The translations under genes were made by a program, and so were the position numbers. Shown here piece after piece: positions 14,943 to 26,501 of a DNA stretch of 64,000 nt (its first letter is position 1; the number at the start of each line of letters is the position of its first letter). The notes below the pieces were generated by a model. It did no database searches, was not told the origin of the DNA, and saw only the letters and a list, made by a program, of their open reading frames with translations. The stretch covers positions 124,001 to 188,000 of the forward strand of contig NZ_SDLR01000004.1 in the NCBI RefSeq assembly GCF_004522215.1. The letters run 5' to 3'. The DNA is from Ammoniphilus sp. YIM 78166 (GTDB lineage: Bacteria > Bacillota > Bacilli > Aneurinibacillales > RAOX-1).

Positions 14943-17900
14943 TTATTCAACTGTTACAATTTCTTTTGTATCAGGGTCTACTGCCAATGCATCTTCATTT
15001 TCGTCTTGATCGTTCACTAAGCGTGTGTTGCGATATCTTGACATCCCTGTACCAGCAGGAATCAACTTACCGATAATAACATTTTCCTTCAGACCAAGCA
15101 AGCGGTCAACTTTACCTTTTATGGCAGCATCCGTTAACACGCGAGTGGTTTCCTGGAACGACGCCGCAGATAGGAAGGATTCGGTCTCAAGAGAGGCCTT
15201 GGTAATACCAAGCAATACCGGTCTAGCAACAGCCGGTTCCCCACCATGCGCGAATACCTTGCGGTTCGCATCCTCATACTCATGGATATCCACATAGGAA
15301 CCAGGAAGCAGATCCGTCGTTCCGCTATCAATGATTCGGATTTTGCGAAGCATCTGGCGAATCATGACCTCTACGTGCTTATCGTTAATTTCTACCCCTT
15401 GCATACGGTATACCTTCTGTACCTCTTGCAAGATATAGTACTGCACACCGCGAAGACCTTTGATACGAAGCATTTCCTTCGGATCGATAGAACCCTCGGT
15501 TAATTCATCCCCCGCTTGAAGCTTGGCGCCTGGAGCCACCTTTAGACGAGATCCGAATGGGATCTGATAGGTCTTGGACTCCGCATGACCCTTCACTTCG
15601 ATTTCACGGCGGTCTTTAGTATCACGAATATCAATTATTTCTCCGTCAAACTCCGTAATGGTCGCTTGACCTTTCGGATTACGGGCCTCGAACAATTCCT
15701 GAATACGCGGCAAACCTTGCGTAATATCGTCTCCAGCAACCCCTCCGGTGTGGAACGTACGCATCGTTAACTGTGTACCTGGCTCCCCGATAGACTGAGC
15801 GGCAATAATACCTACTGCTTCCCCGATTTCTACGTCTTGCCCCGTCGCCAAGTTACGGCCGTAGCATCGTTTACATACCCCATGTTGGGTACGGCAAGTC
15901 AATACTGTACGGATATGCACAGACTCCAAGCCTAGCTGATTCGCTAACATGTCAGCGATATCCTCGGTAATCAATTCATTTTTGCGAATAATGACTTCAC
16001 CCGTTTCCGGATGACGCACCGTAGCAAAAGAAATACGTCCATTAATACGATCGTAAAGATCTTCGATCTTGTTCTTACCATCCACGATTGGAGATACTTT
16101 TAGACCTTTATCCGTTCCACAATCAATCTCGCGGACGATAACGTCTTGGGCAACGTCAACCAAACGACGAGTTAAGTAACCGGAGTCGGCCGTACGAAGC
16201 GCGGTATCCGCCAAACCTTTACGTGCACCGTGAGTCGAGATAAAGTACTCCAATACCGTCAGACCTTCACGGAAATTGGACTTGATTGGCAACTCGATAA
16301 TTCGACCAGACGGGTTCGCCATCAATCCACGCATCCCAGCAAGCTGAGTGATCTGAGAAACGTTACCACGGGCACCGGAGTTCGCCATCATGTAGATGGA
16401 GTTAAACTTATCCAATGAACCCATTAGCACTTCGGTTACCTCATCCTTCGCTTTACTCCATACGCTAATGACACGGTCATATCTTTCTTCTTCGGTAATT
16501 AAACCACGACGGTATTGATGAAGAATGGTTTGGACTCTTTCTTCTGCTGCCCCAATAATCCGCTTCTTTTCTTCAGGTGTCTTAATGTCTGCTACTGCAA
16601 CCGTTAGTCCAGCCTTCGTAGAATAGGTAAATCCAAGATCCTTCACGCGGTCAAGCATGACCGTTGTTTGTGTGGTTCCAAAACGGCTGAACACTTCTCC
16701 GATGATAGTTCCTAAGAAACCTTTTTTAACAGCATCCTGCTCTTTAGCCAAGTTATTATCGATGAATTCTCTGACACTAACGCCTTTGTCAAAGATAAAG
16801 TAGCGATCTGGAGTACCTACTTTCAGGTTCCCTTTTGTCGGTTCATTGATAAACGGCATATCAGGAGGGAAAATCTCGTTAAAGATGATTTTACCTGTTG
16901 TGGTAACAATCAGCGCTTGCTCCTGTTGTGGCGTAAAGGACGTTTTCCCTAGCGTTCGTGCTGGAATAGCTATACGAGCATGCAAAGAAATCAATCCGTT
17001 TTGGTAAGCATGAATTGCAGCATTCGGAGAATGGTAAATCTGCGATTCTCCCCTTGCCCCTACTCTTTCCGTCGTTAAATAATAACTTCCCAAAACCATA
17101 TCCTGAGAAGGAGTTACGACAGGCTTACCATCCTTCGGGTTCAAAATGTTATGAGCAGCTAACATGAGAAGACGAGCTTCCGCTTGCGCTTCGGCAGAAA
17201 GCGGTACGTGAACCGCCATTTGGTCTCCGTCAAAGTCAGCGTTATAGGCCGTACAAACGAGTGGGTGAAGACGAATCGCACGTCCTTCTACCAAGATCGG
17301 CTCAAACGCCTGGATCCCCAGTCTGTGCAAGGTCGGGGCACGGTTCAGTAGAACCGGATGTTCCTTAATGACCTCTTCGAGAACGTCCCAAATCTCTGGG
17401 TGAACCCGCTCAACCTTACGCTTCGCACTCTTGATGTTATGAGCAAGACCTTTGCTTACTAATTCTTTCATCACAAAAGGCTTAAATAGCTCGAGCGCCA
17501 TTTCCTTCGGCAATCCGCACTGATACATTCTTAGGTTCGGCCCTACTACGATAACGGAACGACCGGAATAGTCAACACGCTTCCCTAATAGGTTTTGACG
17601 GAAACGCCCTTGCTTTCCTTTAAGCATATGGCTTAAAGACTTTAACGGACGGTTTCCTGGTCCTGTAACGGGTCTTCCTCGGCGACCGTTATCAATCAAT
17701 GCATCAACGGCTTCTTGCAGCATCCGCTTTTCATTCTGAACAATGATATCCGGTGCTCCTAGGTCAAGAAGACGCTTGAGACGATTGTTACGGTTAATAA
17801 CGCGACGATATAAGTCGTTCAAGTCGGAAGTCGCAAAGCGACCACCATCCAACTGAACCATCGGACGAAGCTCAGGAGGAATGACCGGAAGAACGTCAAG

Positions 17901-18581
17901 TACCATCCACTCTGGCTTATTGCCAGAAGCGCGGAAAGACTCAAGAACTTCTAATCTCTTAATGATTCTGGATCTACGCTGGCCTTGAGCTGAGTTCAGC
18001 TCTTCTTTTAATTGCTCTACGTCTTTATCTAAGTCGATCTGTGCCAATAGTCTCTTAATGGACTCCGCACCCATTCCGGCAACGAAAGAATTGCCATACT
18101 TCTCCCGATAGTTTCGCAGTTCCTTCTCAGAAAGAAGTTGCTTGCGGTCTAGTGGAGTATCACCTGGATCGATCACGACATAAGACGCAAAATAAATGAC
18201 TTCCTCAAGCGAACGAGGCGACATGTCTAAGACAAGACCCATCCGGCTAGGGATTCCTTTGAAGTACCAGATATGAGAGACCGGAGCGGCCAGCTCAATA
18301 TGAGCCATCCGCTCGCGGCGTACTTTTGCACGAGTTACTTCTACGCCACAACGATCACAAACAACGCCCTTATAGCGGACGCGCTTATACTTCCCGCAGT
18401 GACATTCCCAATCTTTTGTCGGCCCGAAAATCTTCTCACAGAAAAGACCTTCTTTTTCCGGCTTTAACGTTCTATAGTTAATGGTTTCTGGCTTCTTCAC
18501 CTCTCCAAAAGACCAGGATCTGATTTTTTCAGGCGAAGCCAAACCAATTTTCATAAACTCAAAATTGTTCACATCTAACAA
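14943..18581 (-). CDS. rpoC: RNA polymerase subunit beta prime
   Basis: This 1212-residue subunit starts at TTG 18579-18581, the same unusual start as B. subtilis rpoC, with GGGAGGT eight bases upstream. The first zinc site is CHCGKYKR...CDRCG near 60-78; the catalytic NADFDGDQM triad of Asp residues lies near 450; the second zinc site is near residues 805-895 ([17 protein letters not shown]). Trigger loop and bridge helix regions look standard. It starts about 32 bases after rpoB. Confidence 0.99.
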   Translation of the reverse strand: MLDVNNFEFMKIGLASPEKIRSWSFGEVKKPETINYRTLKPEKEGLFCEKIFGPTKDWECHCGKYKRVRYKGVVCDRCGVEVTRAKVRRERMAHIELAAPVSHIWYFKGIPSRMGLVLDMSPRSLEEVIYFASYVVIDPGDTPLDRKQLLSEKELRNYREKYGNSFVAGMGAESIKRLLAQIDLDKDVEQLKEELNSAQGQRRSRIIKRLEVLESFRASGNKPEWMVLDVLPVIPPELRPMVQLDGGRFATSDLNDLYRRVINRNNRLKRLLDLGAPDIIVQNEKRMLQEAVDALIDNGRRGRPVTGPGNRPLKSLSHMLKGKQGRFRQNLLGKRVDYSGRSVIVVGPNLRMYQCGLPKEMALELFKPFVMKELVSKGLAHNIKSAKRKVERVHPEIWDVLEEVIKEHPVLLNRAPTLHRLGIQAFEPILVEGRAIRLHPLVCTAYNADFDGDQMAVHVPLSAEAQAEARLLMLAAHNILNPKDGKPVVTPSQDMVLGSYYLTTERVGARGESQIYHSPNAAIHAYQNGLISLHARIAIPARTLGKTSFTPQQEQALIVTTTGKIIFNEIFPPDMPFINEPTKGNLKVGTPDRYFIFDKGVSVREFIDNNLAKEQDAVKKGFLGTIIGEVFSRFGTTQTTVMLDRVKDLGFTYSTKAGLTVAVADIKTPEEKKRIIGAAEERVQTILHQYRRGLITEEERYDRVISVWSKAKDEVTEVLMGSLDKFNSIYMMANSGARGNVSQITQLAGMRGLMANPSGRIIELPIKSNFREGLTVLEYFISTHGARKGLADTALRTADSGYLTRRLVDVAQDVIVREIDCGTDKGLKVSPIVDGKNKIEDLYDRINGRISFATVRHPETGEVIIRKNELITEDIADMLANQLGLESVHIRTVLTCRTQHGVCKRCYGRNLATGQDVEIGEAVGIIAAQSIGEPGTQLTMRTFHTGGVAGDDITQGLPRIQELFEARNPKGQATITEFDGEIIDIRDTKDRREIEVKGHAESKTYQIPFGSRLKVAPGAKLQAGDELTEGSIDPKEMLRIKGLRGVQYYILQEVQKVYRMQGVEINDKHVEVMIRQMLRKIRIIDSGTTDLLPGSYVDIHEYEDANRKVFAHGGEPAVARPVLLGITKASLETESFLSAASFQETTRVLTDAAIKGKVDRLLGLKENVIIGKLIPAGTGMSRYRNTRLVNDQDENEDALAVDPDTKEIVTVE

Positions 18582-18613
18582 GGGGCATACCTCCCATGAC
18601 CGGTTTTCAACCC

Positions 18614-21600
18614 TTAATCTTCAGCGCCTACACCTTGAAGGTTCAGGTTTAACTTGTCACCTGTATTATCGTCTTCTTCATCGATTTCGCGCATCTCGAT
18701 TTCCTGCTCGTCTTCGGCCAGGATTTTCACATCCATACCCAAACTTTGCAGCTCTTTAATTAATACCTTAAACGATTCAGGAACGCCTGGCTCAGGCACA
18801 TTCTCACCCTTCACGATCGATTCATAGGTCTTCACACGACCCACCACGTCATCTGATTTAACCGTAAGAATCTCTTGTAGGGTGTAAGCTGCACCATAGG
18901 CCTCCAACGCCCAAACCTCCATCTCCCCGAAACGCTGTCCACCAAACTGAGCTTTACCACCCAACGGCTGTTGCGTAACAAGAGAGTATGGTCCAGTTGA
19001 ACGCGCATGGATCTTATCGTCAACCATGTGCGCCAGCTTGATCATGTACATGACGCCGACCGTAACACGGTTATCGAATGGTTCCCCTGTACGTCCATCA
19101 AACAGAACGGTCTTACCATCCTTGGACAATCCAGCTTCTTCAAGCGTTTCGAATACATCCGTTTCGCGCGCTCCGTCAAATACAGGCGTTGCAACGTGAA
19201 TACCCAATGCTCTAGCAGCCATACCTAAGTGCGTCTCTAGTACCTGCCCGATATTCATACGAGATGGTACCCCAAGTGGGTTCAAGACGACCTGCACTGG
19301 CGTTCCGTCCGGTAAGAATGGCATATCTTCTTCTGGCAGAATTCTCGCGATAACCCCTTTGTTACCGTGACGACCGGCCATCTTATCTCCAACGGAGATC
19401 TTTCTCTTTTGAGCGATATAAACTCTAACTAACTGGTTTACACCAGGAGGCAGTTCATCTCCATTCTCGCGGGTAAAGACTTTTACATCCACAATGATTC
19501 CAGAACCACCGTGCGGAACACGTAAAGACGTATCACGAACTTCTCTTGCCTTTTCACCGAAGATCGCATGAAGCAAGCGCTCTTCTGCAGTAAGCTCTGT
19601 TACCCCTTTAGGCGTTACCTTCCCTACAAGAATGTCACCATCTTCAATCTCTGCCCCTACGCGGATAATTCCACGCTCATCTAGATTCTTAAGCGCATCT
19701 TCCCCGACATTCGGGATATCACGCGTAATCTCTTCAGGACCTAGCTTCGTGTCGCGGGCTTCAGATTCATATTCTTCAATATGAATAGATGTGTACACAT
19801 CTTCCTTCACCAGCTTCTCGCTCATGAGGATGGCATCCTCGTAGTTGTATCCTTCCCAGGTCATAAAGGCAACAAGCGCATTACGTCCCAGCGCAAGTTC
19901 TCCTTTTTCCGTAGAAGGACCATCAGCGATAATATCGCCAGCCTTCACCATTTCGTTCTTGCGAATCAACGGACGTTGATTCACGCACGTTCCTTGGTTT
20001 GAGCGGATAAACTTCTGTAGGCGATAGCGGTCGAGGTCACCCTTCACCATCTTGATGCCTTCAGGCAACTGATAGTTTTCCACTTGCTTTAAGCGGGCTT
20101 CTAATCCGGATAATCCCCAATCTTTAGGAACAGGAACAGGATTATTGTTTTGATCAAAGAATTGAACGCGTCTGATCCAGACCTCACGAGCCGTGACTCG
20201 TTCAACTACCCCAGGATACTTCGCTACTGCTGCAACACCCGAGTCTTTAGCTGCCTTATATTCCATACCCGTTCCGATAAATGGAGCTTCCGGTACAAGA
20301 AGTGGAACCGCCTGACGCTGCATGTTCGCTCCCATGAGGGCACGGTTGGCGTCATCGTTTTCTAAGAATGGAATCATCGCAGTCGCAACGGATACAACCT
20401 GCTTAGGCGAAACGTCCATGAAGTCAACCTTATCGCGAGGAATGGTTAAGATTTCCCCTTTACGACGACAAATAACGGTTTCATTCAAGAAGCGACCTTC
20501 TTCATCGATTGGCGCATTGGCCTGAGCTACATTGTAAACATCCTCTTCATCGGCCGTGAGATACATGATCTCTTCCGTAACAAGGCCCGTTTCGGGGTCC
20601 ACACGTCTGCGCGGTGTCTCAATAAAGCCATACTCATTGATTCGCGCATAACTGGATAGTGAGTTAATCAAACCGATGTTTGGACCTTCCGGAGTCTCAA
20701 TCGGACACATCCGACCATAGTGAGAGTGATGCACGTCACGAACCTCGAAGCCCGCACGCTCACGTGTCAATCCACCAGGTCCCAAGGCGCTCAAACGGCG
20801 CTTATGCGTCAACTCAGCCAATGGGTTCGTTTGATCCATAAACTGAGACAACTGGGAGCTTCCAAAGAACTCCTTGATCGCCGCAATAACCGGTCTTATG
20901 TTAATTAAAGCTTGCGGTGTAATGGCATTAGCATCCTGGATGGACATCCGCTCACGTACCACTCTTTCCATACGAGAAAGACCAATGCGGAACTGGTTTT
21001 GAAGCAATTCCCCAACCGAACGCAAACGACGGTTACCAAGATGGTCGATATCATCGGTATTGCCGATGCCATGCAGCAAGTTAATAAAGTAGTTAATGGA
21101 CGCAATAATATCCGCTGGGGTAATGTGCTTTACTGTTTTATCAATTAAGCCATTAGACATGACCTTGATAATTTCCCCGTCGTCTGTAGGTGAGAAAATA
21201 TTAATGCTTTGTACTTCAATATCTTCCTCTACCACTCCGCCGCGAGGCTTCAGCTTAGAAACATTTAATCCACCAAGCAGGTATTTTTCTAGCTTCTCCA
21301 TCAATCGACGATCCACAGTTTGACCTGCTTCTGCTACGATCTCACCTGTTGAGTTATCGACAAGAGTTTCGGCTAGCTTCTGATTGTAAATGCGGTTACG
21401 AATATGTAGCTTCTTGTTGATTTTATAACGTCCGACGTTAGCTAGATCATATCTCTTCGGATCAAAGAAACGAGAAACTAACAAACTCTTGGCATTGTCT
21501 ACCGTTGGCGGCTCACCTGGACGAAGACGCTCATAAATCTCAATCAAGGCCTTTTCCGTAGAATCGGTATTGTCCTTCTCTAAGGTGTTCTTGATATATT

Positions 21601-22243
21601 CATCTTCACCTAAGATACTTAGGATCTCGGCATCTGTCCCAAAGCCTAATGCACGCAAAAGAACCGTAACGGGAATCTTCCTTGTACGGTCGATACGAAC
21701 ATAAATAATGTCCTTGGCATCTGTCTCAAGTTCCAACCATGCCCCGCGATTAGGAATGACTGTTGCCGTATAAGCTCGTTTTCCGTTCTTATCCACTTTT
21801 GTATTGTAATAAACGCTCGGTGAACGAACCAACTGGCTGACGATTACACGTTCTGCTCCATTGATAACAAACGTACCTGTATCCGTCATTAGTGGGAAGT
21901 CTCCCATAAAGACTTCTTGTTCCTTGACTTCACCGGTTTCTTTATTAATTAAACGTACTTTTACGCGAAGGGGTGCTGCGTAGGTAACATCCCGTTCCTT
22001 GGTTTCATCGACAGAATATTTAGGATCACCTAGGCTATAATCTATAAATTCCAGCACAAGATTTCCTGTGAAGTCCTGAATCGGGGAAATGTCCTGGAAC
22101 ATCTCTCTTAAACCTTCATCTAAGAACCACTCATAGGATTTTTGCTGGATCTCAATTAGATTAGGTAACTCCATTACTTCTTCAATTCTGGCATAACTCC
22201 TACGTTGACGATAACGTCCACTTTGAATCAGATGACCTGCCAA
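18614..22243 (-). CDS. rpoB: RNA polymerase subunit beta
   Basis: This subunit of about 1209 residues has all the expected regions. The rifampicin cluster reads [20 protein letters not shown] with the H, R and S of [11 protein letters not shown] unchanged, so a rifampicin-sensitive form is predicted. The C-terminal clamp-contact region ([17 protein letters not shown]) is intact. TTG 22243 is preferred over ATG 22249 because GAGGGG lies eight bases before it and only two or three before the ATG, and homologues begin at the same residue. A 400-base leader with its own promoter precedes it. Confidence 0.98.
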   Translation of the reverse strand: MAGHLIQSGRYRQRRSYARIEEVMELPNLIEIQQKSYEWFLDEGLREMFQDISPIQDFTGNLVLEFIDYSLGDPKYSVDETKERDVTYAAPLRVKVRLINKETGEVKEQEVFMGDFPLMTDTGTFVINGAERVIVSQLVRSPSVYYNTKVDKNGKRAYTATVIPNRGAWLELETDAKDIIYVRIDRTRKIPVTVLLRALGFGTDAEILSILGEDEYIKNTLEKDNTDSTEKALIEIYERLRPGEPPTVDNAKSLLVSRFFDPKRYDLANVGRYKINKKLHIRNRIYNQKLAETLVDNSTGEIVAEAGQTVDRRLMEKLEKYLLGGLNVSKLKPRGGVVEEDIEVQSINIFSPTDDGEIIKVMSNGLIDKTVKHITPADIIASINYFINLLHGIGNTDDIDHLGNRRLRSVGELLQNQFRIGLSRMERVVRERMSIQDANAITPQALINIRPVIAAIKEFFGSSQLSQFMDQTNPLAELTHKRRLSALGPGGLTRERAGFEVRDVHHSHYGRMCPIETPEGPNIGLINSLSSYARINEYGFIETPRRRVDPETGLVTEEIMYLTADEEDVYNVAQANAPIDEEGRFLNETVICRRKGEILTIPRDKVDFMDVSPKQVVSVATAMIPFLENDDANRALMGANMQRQAVPLLVPEAPFIGTGMEYKAAKDSGVAAVAKYPGVVERVTAREVWIRRVQFFDQNNNPVPVPKDWGLSGLEARLKQVENYQLPEGIKMVKGDLDRYRLQKFIRSNQGTCVNQRPLIRKNEMVKAGDIIADGPSTEKGELALGRNALVAFMTWEGYNYEDAILMSEKLVKEDVYTSIHIEEYESEARDTKLGPEEITRDIPNVGEDALKNLDERGIIRVGAEIEDGDILVGKVTPKGVTELTAEERLLHAIFGEKAREVRDTSLRVPHGGSGIIVDVKVFTRENGDELPPGVNQLVRVYIAQKRKISVGDKMAGRHGNKGVIARILPEEDMPFLPDGTPVQVVLNPLGVPSRMNIGQVLETHLGMAARALGIHVATPVFDGARETDVFETLEEAGLSKDGKTVLFDGRTGEPFDNRVTVGVMYMIKLAHMVDDKIHARSTGPYSLVTQQPLGGKAQFGGQRFGEMEVWALEAYGAAYTLQEILTVKSDDVVGRVKTYESIVKGENVPEPGVPESFKVLIKELQSLGMDVKILAEDEQEIEMREIDEEDDNTGDKLNLNLQGVGAED

Positions 22244-22315
22244 ATCCATTCACCCCTCAAACCCGAGTTTTAGAAAAGAAAATTGAACCTTGAAAAGCCC
22301 TCTTAACATGGTGCC

Positions 22316-22377
22316 AAGGCTCGTGGCGTAGAAATCCCGATTGAATAACATGATCTCAATCGGGTTACGCGAGCCTT
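22316..22377 (-). promoter_or_regulatory. Large hairpin in the rpoB leader
   Basis: The outer arms AAGGCTCG and CGAGCCTT and the inner arms CCCGATTGA (22336-22344) and TCAATCGGG (22356-22364) form a long two-part stem, with CGTA/TACG between. It lies about 70-130 bases before the rpoB start. The rest of the 22250-22624 leader shows no open frame with a credible ribosome site. Confidence 0.65.
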
Positions 22378-22624
22378 ACCCTACCTTGACATCACCCTTG
22401 TGGGATAGTTTTAGTCCATGTGAGGGCACTTATTAAACTTTGAACTAAAGCAAAGTCGGCAAACACATAGATGTACTAGAGTGTAATAAAAATAAAAATG
22501 GACAGTTCTATTATGTTAGTATTTCCATAAATAAACTAATCCATTCATAAAGACAAAAAGTTATTCGTCGAAAAAAGTCAACTCTTGACATCTAGAAAAA
22601 AACTGCCTGTTTTAGCATTTTATA

Positions 22625-22653
22625 ACGATACCATAAACCTGTTTTGATGTCAA
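22625..22653 (-). promoter_or_regulatory. SigA promoter of rpoBC
   Basis: On the minus strand TTGACA (22648-22653) and TATCGT (22625-22630) are 17 bases apart. It lies just after the stop of the methyltransferase gene and implies an rpoB leader of about 370 bases. Confidence 0.65.
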
Positions 22654-22665
22654 CACTTTATTCAG

Positions 22666-23265
22666 TTATCCCTTAGTTGCCTGTAGAATCCAGTATCCTT
22701 TATCCTGAGTGACTTTCTCTACCGTTGGAAATAATTCCTCCAGCTTACTCATCGCTGACGGCGCACCCTGCTTCTTTTGAATAACTACCCATAACGAGCC
22801 ATTCGGTCTCAACCGTGGGTATGCTTCTTCGAAAATTTGGTGAACCGTCTGCTTCCCAGCGCGAATGGGCGGATTCGTTAAAATCACATCGAATTCCCGA
22901 TCACCCAAATTATCGAAAAGAAAGCTTTGCACAACCTCTACGTTTTGGATACCATTTCGAGTGGCATTCGACCTCGCCAAGGCAACCGCACGTTCATTAA
23001 CGTCCGCCATGGTTACCCGTCCTCTAGACGCAAGTTTCGCAGCCACTAATCCGATAGGACCGTAACCACAACCCATATCAAGCACGAGATCCGTTTCGGC
23101 AATTTGCATCTCTTCAATTAATACGACACTGCCGTAATCAATTCGGTCTTTCGAGAACACGCCGGCATCGGTTGTAAACTTGAGGGTCTGTCCTCTTAAT
23201 TGGAATTCAAACTCTCTTTCATCATGTTCTACCGTAGGCCGATTAGAATAATAATGTTCACTCAA
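22666..23265 (-). CDS. Class I SAM-dependent methyltransferase, YbxB/RsmC-like
   Basis: This 199-residue protein has the SAM-binding motif DMGCGYGPIG near residues 63-72 and the N6/N2-guanine-type catalytic motif TNPPIRAG near 130-137. It matches only the C-terminal catalytic half of E. coli RsmC, as Gram-positive YbxB does, and is likely to methylate a guanine in 16S rRNA. It lies between rplL and rpoB, the normal Bacillales position. The exact target base is inferred. Confidence 0.88.
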   Translation of the reverse strand: MSEHYYSNRPTVEHDEREFEFQLRGQTLKFTTDAGVFSKDRIDYGSVVLIEEMQIAETDLVLDMGCGYGPIGLVAAKLASRGRVTMADVNERAVALARSNATRNGIQNVEVVQSFLFDNLGDREFDVILTNPPIRAGKQTVHQIFEEAYPRLRPNGSLWVVIQKKQGAPSAMSKLEELFPTVEKVTQDKGYWILQATKG

Positions 23266-23349
23266 GATTTCACCCCTACAATTTCGGATTCTATTTATCT
23301 ATTGTCTGTACTAATAGAGGGAAAATTATACAATGAGTTTCGAAAAAGT

Positions 23350-23380
23350 AAGACCCACTGCACATAATACAGTGGGTCTT
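23350..23380 (-). terminator. Terminator after rplL
   Basis: AAGACCCACTG (23350-23360) and CAGTGGGTCTT (23370-23380) form an 11-bp stem, followed on the minus strand by TTACTTTTT. It ends the rplJL transcript, perhaps partially, before the methyltransferase gene and rpoB. Confidence 0.85.
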
Positions 23381-23387
23381 TGTTGAA

Positions 23388-23750
23388 TTACTTAACTTCT
23401 ACAGTTGCGCCAGCTTCTTCAAGCTTAGCTTTGATGCTTTCTGCTTCGTCTTTAGAAACGCCTTCTTTAACAGTTGCAGGAGCTCCGTCAACCATAGCCT
23501 TAGCTTCTTTCAATCCAAGACCAGTCAACTCACGAACAACCTTGATTACGTTGATCTTACCAGCACCTGGGCTAGCAAGTACTACAGTGAACTCAGTTTG
23601 CTCAGCTACTTCAGCAGCAGCTCCGCCACCTACCATTGCAACTGGTGCAGCAGCAGTTACTCCGAATTCTTCTTCGATAGCTTTTACTAGATCGTTTAAT
23701 TCAAGAACAGACATACCTTTAATTGCTTCTAAGATTTGCTCTTTAGACAT
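23388..23750 (-). CDS. rplL: Ribosomal protein L7/L12
   Basis: This 120-residue stalk protein has the N-terminal dimer domain ([20 protein letters not shown]), an Ala/Gly-rich hinge at about 33-48, and the C-terminal factor-binding domain ([19 protein letters not shown] near 62-80). Multiple copies bind L10 and recruit EF-Tu and EF-G. It follows rplJ after 57 bases. Codon use is strongly biased, as for highly expressed genes. Confidence 0.99.
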   Translation of the reverse strand: MSKEQILEAIKGMSVLELNDLVKAIEEEFGVTAAAPVAMVGGGAAAEVAEQTEFTVVLASPGAGKINVIKVVRELTGLGLKEAKAMVDGAPATVKEGVSKDEAESIKAKLEEAGATVEVK

Positions 23751-23807
23751 GTGAAAATCCTCCTAAGATTTTATTAGTATATGGTCAAACACGAATCGTT
23801 TAATAAC

Positions 23808-24302
23808 TTAAGCTTCTTGTTCTTTCTTTTCTCCAACTGCCTTAACAGCAAGAGCAAAGTTGCGCATTGGCGCTTGAAGAACGCTAAGCAACATAGAAAG
23901 TAAGCCTTCGCGGGATGGAAGAGCTGCTAATGCCTTGATTTGCTCATCAGACATTACCGTTCCATCAACGATACCACCCTTAATTTCAAGCTTATCGTTT
24001 TTCTTTGCGAAATCAGCTAGTACTTTCGCAGCTGTTACTTCGTCTTGTGCGAAAGCAATCGCAGTTGGTCCAGTTAGGTATTGATCCAAACCAGAAACTC
24101 CTACTTCTGCTGTTGCACGTTGAGCCAATTTGTTTTTGTAAACTTTGAACTCAACACCAGCTTCACGACAAAGCTTACGAAGTTCAGTTGCTTGCTTAAC
24201 AGTCAAGCCACGGTAGTCAGACAAAACAGCACTCTTAGATTCACGAAGTTTACCAGCGATCTCTTGTACCGATTGTACTTTCTCTTCACGTACTACTGCC
24301 AT
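23808..24302 (-). CDS. rplJ: Ribosomal protein L10
   Basis: This 164-residue protein anchors the L7/L12 stalk to 23S rRNA. The start is ATG 24300-24302 (MAVVREEKV) with AGGAGG seven bases upstream; a longer frame to 24347 would run back into the attenuator hairpin and is rejected. The N-terminal RNA-binding segment ([19 protein letters not shown]) and the C-terminal helix that carries L12 are present. An L10 leader and attenuator precede it. Confidence 0.98.
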   Translation of the reverse strand: MAVVREEKVQSVQEIAGKLRESKSAVLSDYRGLTVKQATELRKLCREAGVEFKVYKNKLAQRATAEVGVSGLDQYLTGPTAIAFAQDEVTAAKVLADFAKKNDKLEIKGGIVDGTVMSDEQIKALAALPSREGLLSMLLSVLQAPMRNFALAVKAVGEKKEQEA

Positions 24303-24346
24303 GTTACACCTCCTATTAGATTTTCTGGTGCAAGATAAAAGAAACA

Positions 24347-24445
24347 CCCTTCGCAGTACGTACGAAGGGCATAGATAATCTATCTATTATGCACCTCGGA
24401 AGGAAATTAAGCTCTTAATGGAGCACCTTCTGTCTACGGTAATTA
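24347..24445 (-). promoter_or_regulatory. L10 leader and intrinsic attenuator of rplJL
   Basis: On the minus strand the leader contains ACCGTAGACAG followed by AAGGTGC and later CCTTCCGAGGTGC, the hallmark of the Firmicute L10(L12)4-binding leader. It is followed by the hairpin CCCTTCG/CGAAGGG (24347-24369) and a T-rich tract, a Rho-independent attenuator. Excess L10-L12 complex is expected to favour the stop. Confidence 0.85.
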
Positions 24446-24482
24446 AAGTTTAAATTGTGTTGTGCGCTTAAGCACAAGTTAT

Positions 24483-24511
24483 ATATTATCAATAGTGCTG
24501 TAAGAAGTCAA
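24483..24511 (-). promoter_or_regulatory. SigA promoter of rplJL
   Basis: On the minus strand TTGACT (24506-24511) and TAATAT (24483-24488) are 17 bases apart, directly after the rplA stop. This start point would include the whole L10 leader. Confidence 0.7.
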
Positions 24512-24512
24512 G

Positions 24513-25214
24513 TTACTTCGTTGCACCAATTGTTCCCAAGTTTACCTTAACTCCAGGTCCCATAGTAGAGCTTACAGTGATATTCTTCATGTAAACTCCT
24601 TTTGCTGCTGCTGGCTTCGCCTTTTGAAGGGTATCAATGACAGTAGCCAAGTTTTCAGCTAGCTTCTCGTTATCGAAAGAAACCTTACCGATCGGAGCGT
24701 GGATGTTACCCGCTTTATCCGTACGGTATTCGATTTTACCAGCTTTGATTTCTTTCACAGCTTTTTCGATATCGAAAGTTACAGTACCTGTTTTAGGGTT
24801 TGGCATTAAGCCTTTAGGACCAAGAACACGTCCAAGCTTACCTACTTGACCCATCATATCAGGAGTCGCTACAACTACATCAAACTCGAACCAACCTTGT
24901 TGGATCTTGTTGATCATGTCTTCGTCTCCTACAAAATCTGCTCCTGCAACTTCAGCTTCTTTAGCCTTTTCGCCTTTTGCGAATACAAGAACACGTTGAG
25001 TCTTACCAGTTCCATGTGGCAATACCACAGCTCCACGAAGCTGTTGGTCAGCCTTCCTTACGTCAACACCAAGCTTCACAGCTACTTCAACGGTTTCGTC
25101 GAACTTAGCAGATGCAGCCTTTTTTACTAGATCAATAGCTTCAGTTACTTCGTACTGTTGCGTACGATCAATAAGCTTAGTAGCTTCTTGAAATTTCTTT
25201 CCTACTTTTGCCAC
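24513..25214 (-). CDS. rplA: Ribosomal protein L1
   Basis: This 233-residue protein of the large-subunit L1 stalk has normal length. Typical segments are VELPHGTGK-like [13 protein letters not shown] near residue 65 and [19 protein letters not shown] near 127-145. It binds 23S rRNA helices 76-78 and, in many bacteria, represses its own operon by binding an mRNA copy of that site; two candidate sites lie in this operon. It follows rplK after about 140 bases. GGAGG lies before the start. Confidence 0.98.
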   Translation of the reverse strand: MAKVGKKFQEATKLIDRTQQYEVTEAIDLVKKAASAKFDETVEVAVKLGVDVRKADQQLRGAVVLPHGTGKTQRVLVFAKGEKAKEAEVAGADFVGDEDMINKIQQGWFEFDVVVATPDMMGQVGKLGRVLGPKGLMPNPKTGTVTFDIEKAVKEIKAGKIEYRTDKAGNIHAPIGKVSFDNEKLAENLATVIDTLQKAKPAAAKGVYMKNITVSSTMGPGVKVNLGTIGATK

Positions 25215-25254
25215 TTTTGTTTCCTCCTTAAATTGTGTGGTAGTAGCGGTTTAG

Positions 25255-25312
25255 CTGTTTTACCTCCCACCGGCTGATGAACAGCCTAAAGGAAAACGCC
25301 GGCTGAAAACAG
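25255..25312 (-). promoter_or_regulatory. Candidate L1-binding structure between rplK and rplA
   Basis: Outer arms CTGTTTT and AAAACAG enclose an inner CAGCC/GGCTG stem. The 3' side holds GGTGGGAGG (plus strand 25262-25270), a sequence also found in the L1 site of 23S rRNA. This is a candidate autoregulatory site; the assignment is an inference from the motif and position. Confidence 0.4.
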
Positions 25313-25356
25313 AACTTGTCCGTAACCCTAGCCGACGTTCTTTCAATACTAGAAAA

Positions 25357-25782
25357 CTAGTCTTCGATCACGATACCCATGCTTCGAGCCGTACCTTCAA
25401 CCATACGCATAGCAGCTTCAACGCTAGCTGCGTTTAGGTCAGGCATCTTCTGTTCTGCGATTTCGCGAACTTTATCGCGCTTCACCGTTGCCACTTTCGT
25501 GCGGTTAGGAACGCCAGAACCAGACTCAATACCAGCAGCTTTCTTCAAAAGAACAGCAGCTGGAGGGGTCTTTGTGATGAAGGTAAAAGAACGGTCTTCG
25601 AATACAGTTATTTCAACAGGAATGATCAAACCTGCTTGATCTTGAGTACGAGCATTGAACTCCTTGCAGAATCCCATGATGTTAACCCCAGCTTGACCAA
25701 GCGCAGGACCTACTGGAGGAGCTGGATTCGCTTTACCTGCAGGAATTTGTAGCTTAACCATTTTAATAACCTTTTTAGCCAT
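25357..25782 (-). CDS. rplK: Ribosomal protein L11
   Basis: This 141-residue protein of the GTPase-associated centre starts at ATG 25780-25782 (MAKKVIKMV) with AAGGAGGTG upstream. The Pro-rich N-terminal segment ([17 protein letters not shown] at about 19-35) and the C-terminal rRNA-binding domain (GTARSMG near 128-134) are standard. It also lies on the path for RelA activation and thiopeptide binding. It heads the rplKA transcript. Confidence 0.99.
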   Translation of the reverse strand: MAKKVIKMVKLQIPAGKANPAPPVGPALGQAGVNIMGFCKEFNARTQDQAGLIIPVEITVFEDRSFTFITKTPPAAVLLKKAAGIESGSGVPNRTKVATVKRDKVREIAEQKMPDLNAASVEAAMRMVEGTARSMGIVIED

Positions 25783-25802
25783 GTGACACACCTCCTTATT
25801 CC

Positions 25803-25848
25803 GAAATGTGGTGAACGGGTTAAAACCCTCCCACTCTTAACACATTTC
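25803..25848 (-). promoter_or_regulatory. Candidate L1-binding hairpin in the rplK leader
   Basis: GAAATGTG (25803-25810) and CACATTTC (25841-25848) form an 8-bp stem. The enclosed minus-strand sequence includes GTGGGAGG and a small GGGTT/AACCC stem. The GTGGGAGG motif matches the second candidate site before rplA. Confidence 0.4.
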
Positions 25849-25856
25849 ACCGTGAT

Positions 25857-25865
25857 ATTATATCA
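25857..25865 (-). promoter_or_regulatory. Extended -10 promoter of rplK
   Basis: On the minus strand TGATATAAT gives an extended -10 (TG-N-TATAAT). It sits inside the palindrome GTGATAT/ATATCAC. The -35 region is poor. Confidence 0.5.
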
Positions 25866-25931
25866 CAGGAAATGAATGAAACAAAATTGAAAATACCACA
25901 TGAAGCAGTATATTTCAAGCCTTTACGGACT

Positions 25932-26465
25932 TTATATTTTTTCCACTTGAGTGTAATCCAACTCAACCGGTGTTTCGCGTCCGAACATGTTCACATGAAC
26001 CTTGATCTTCCGCTTGTCCGGCTGAATCTCTTCTATAGTGCCGACAAAATCAGAGAATGGCCCTTCTTTCACTTTTACCGTTTCTTTGATGTTGAAGTCG
26101 ATCTTAGGCTTCACTTCCTCAACACCCATTTGCTTGAGGATAGCATCGACTTCACCCGGCTTAAGGGGAGTGGGCTTCGATCCAGAACCTGCCGATCCAA
26201 CGAATCCTGTTACGCCTGGAGTATTGCGCACAACGTACCATGAATCGTCCGTCATGATCATCTCAACGATAACATATCCAGGAAAAACCTTCTTCGTGAC
26301 GGTCTTTTTCTTACCATCCTTCATCTCGACTTCATCTTCAGTCGGAATCAGCACGCGGAAGATCTTATCCTTCATATCCATGGATTCGACACGTTTCTCT
26401 AGATTGGTCCTTACCTTGTTCTCATACCCGGAATAGGTATGAACAACATACCACGATTTTTCCAT
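25932..26465 (-). CDS. nusG: Transcription termination/antitermination factor NusG
   Basis: This 177-residue protein has the N-terminal NGN domain that binds the RNA polymerase clamp (WYVVHTYSGYENKV at residues 5-18) and the C-terminal KOW motif (GPFSDFVGTIEEI near 133-145). It affects pausing, Rho termination and coupling. It follows secE after 36 bases, in the usual secE-nusG-rplK order. Confidence 0.98.
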   Translation of the reverse strand: MEKSWYVVHTYSGYENKVRTNLEKRVESMDMKDKIFRVLIPTEDEVEMKDGKKKTVTKKVFPGYVIVEMIMTDDSWYVVRNTPGVTGFVGSAGSGSKPTPLKPGEVDAILKQMGVEEVKPKIDFNIKETVKVKEGPFSDFVGTIEEIQPDKRKIKVHVNMFGRETPVELDYTQVEKI

Positions 26466-26501
26466 TCCTTAGGACAGTAACGTCCTTTCCCCCCTATCGA
26501 T

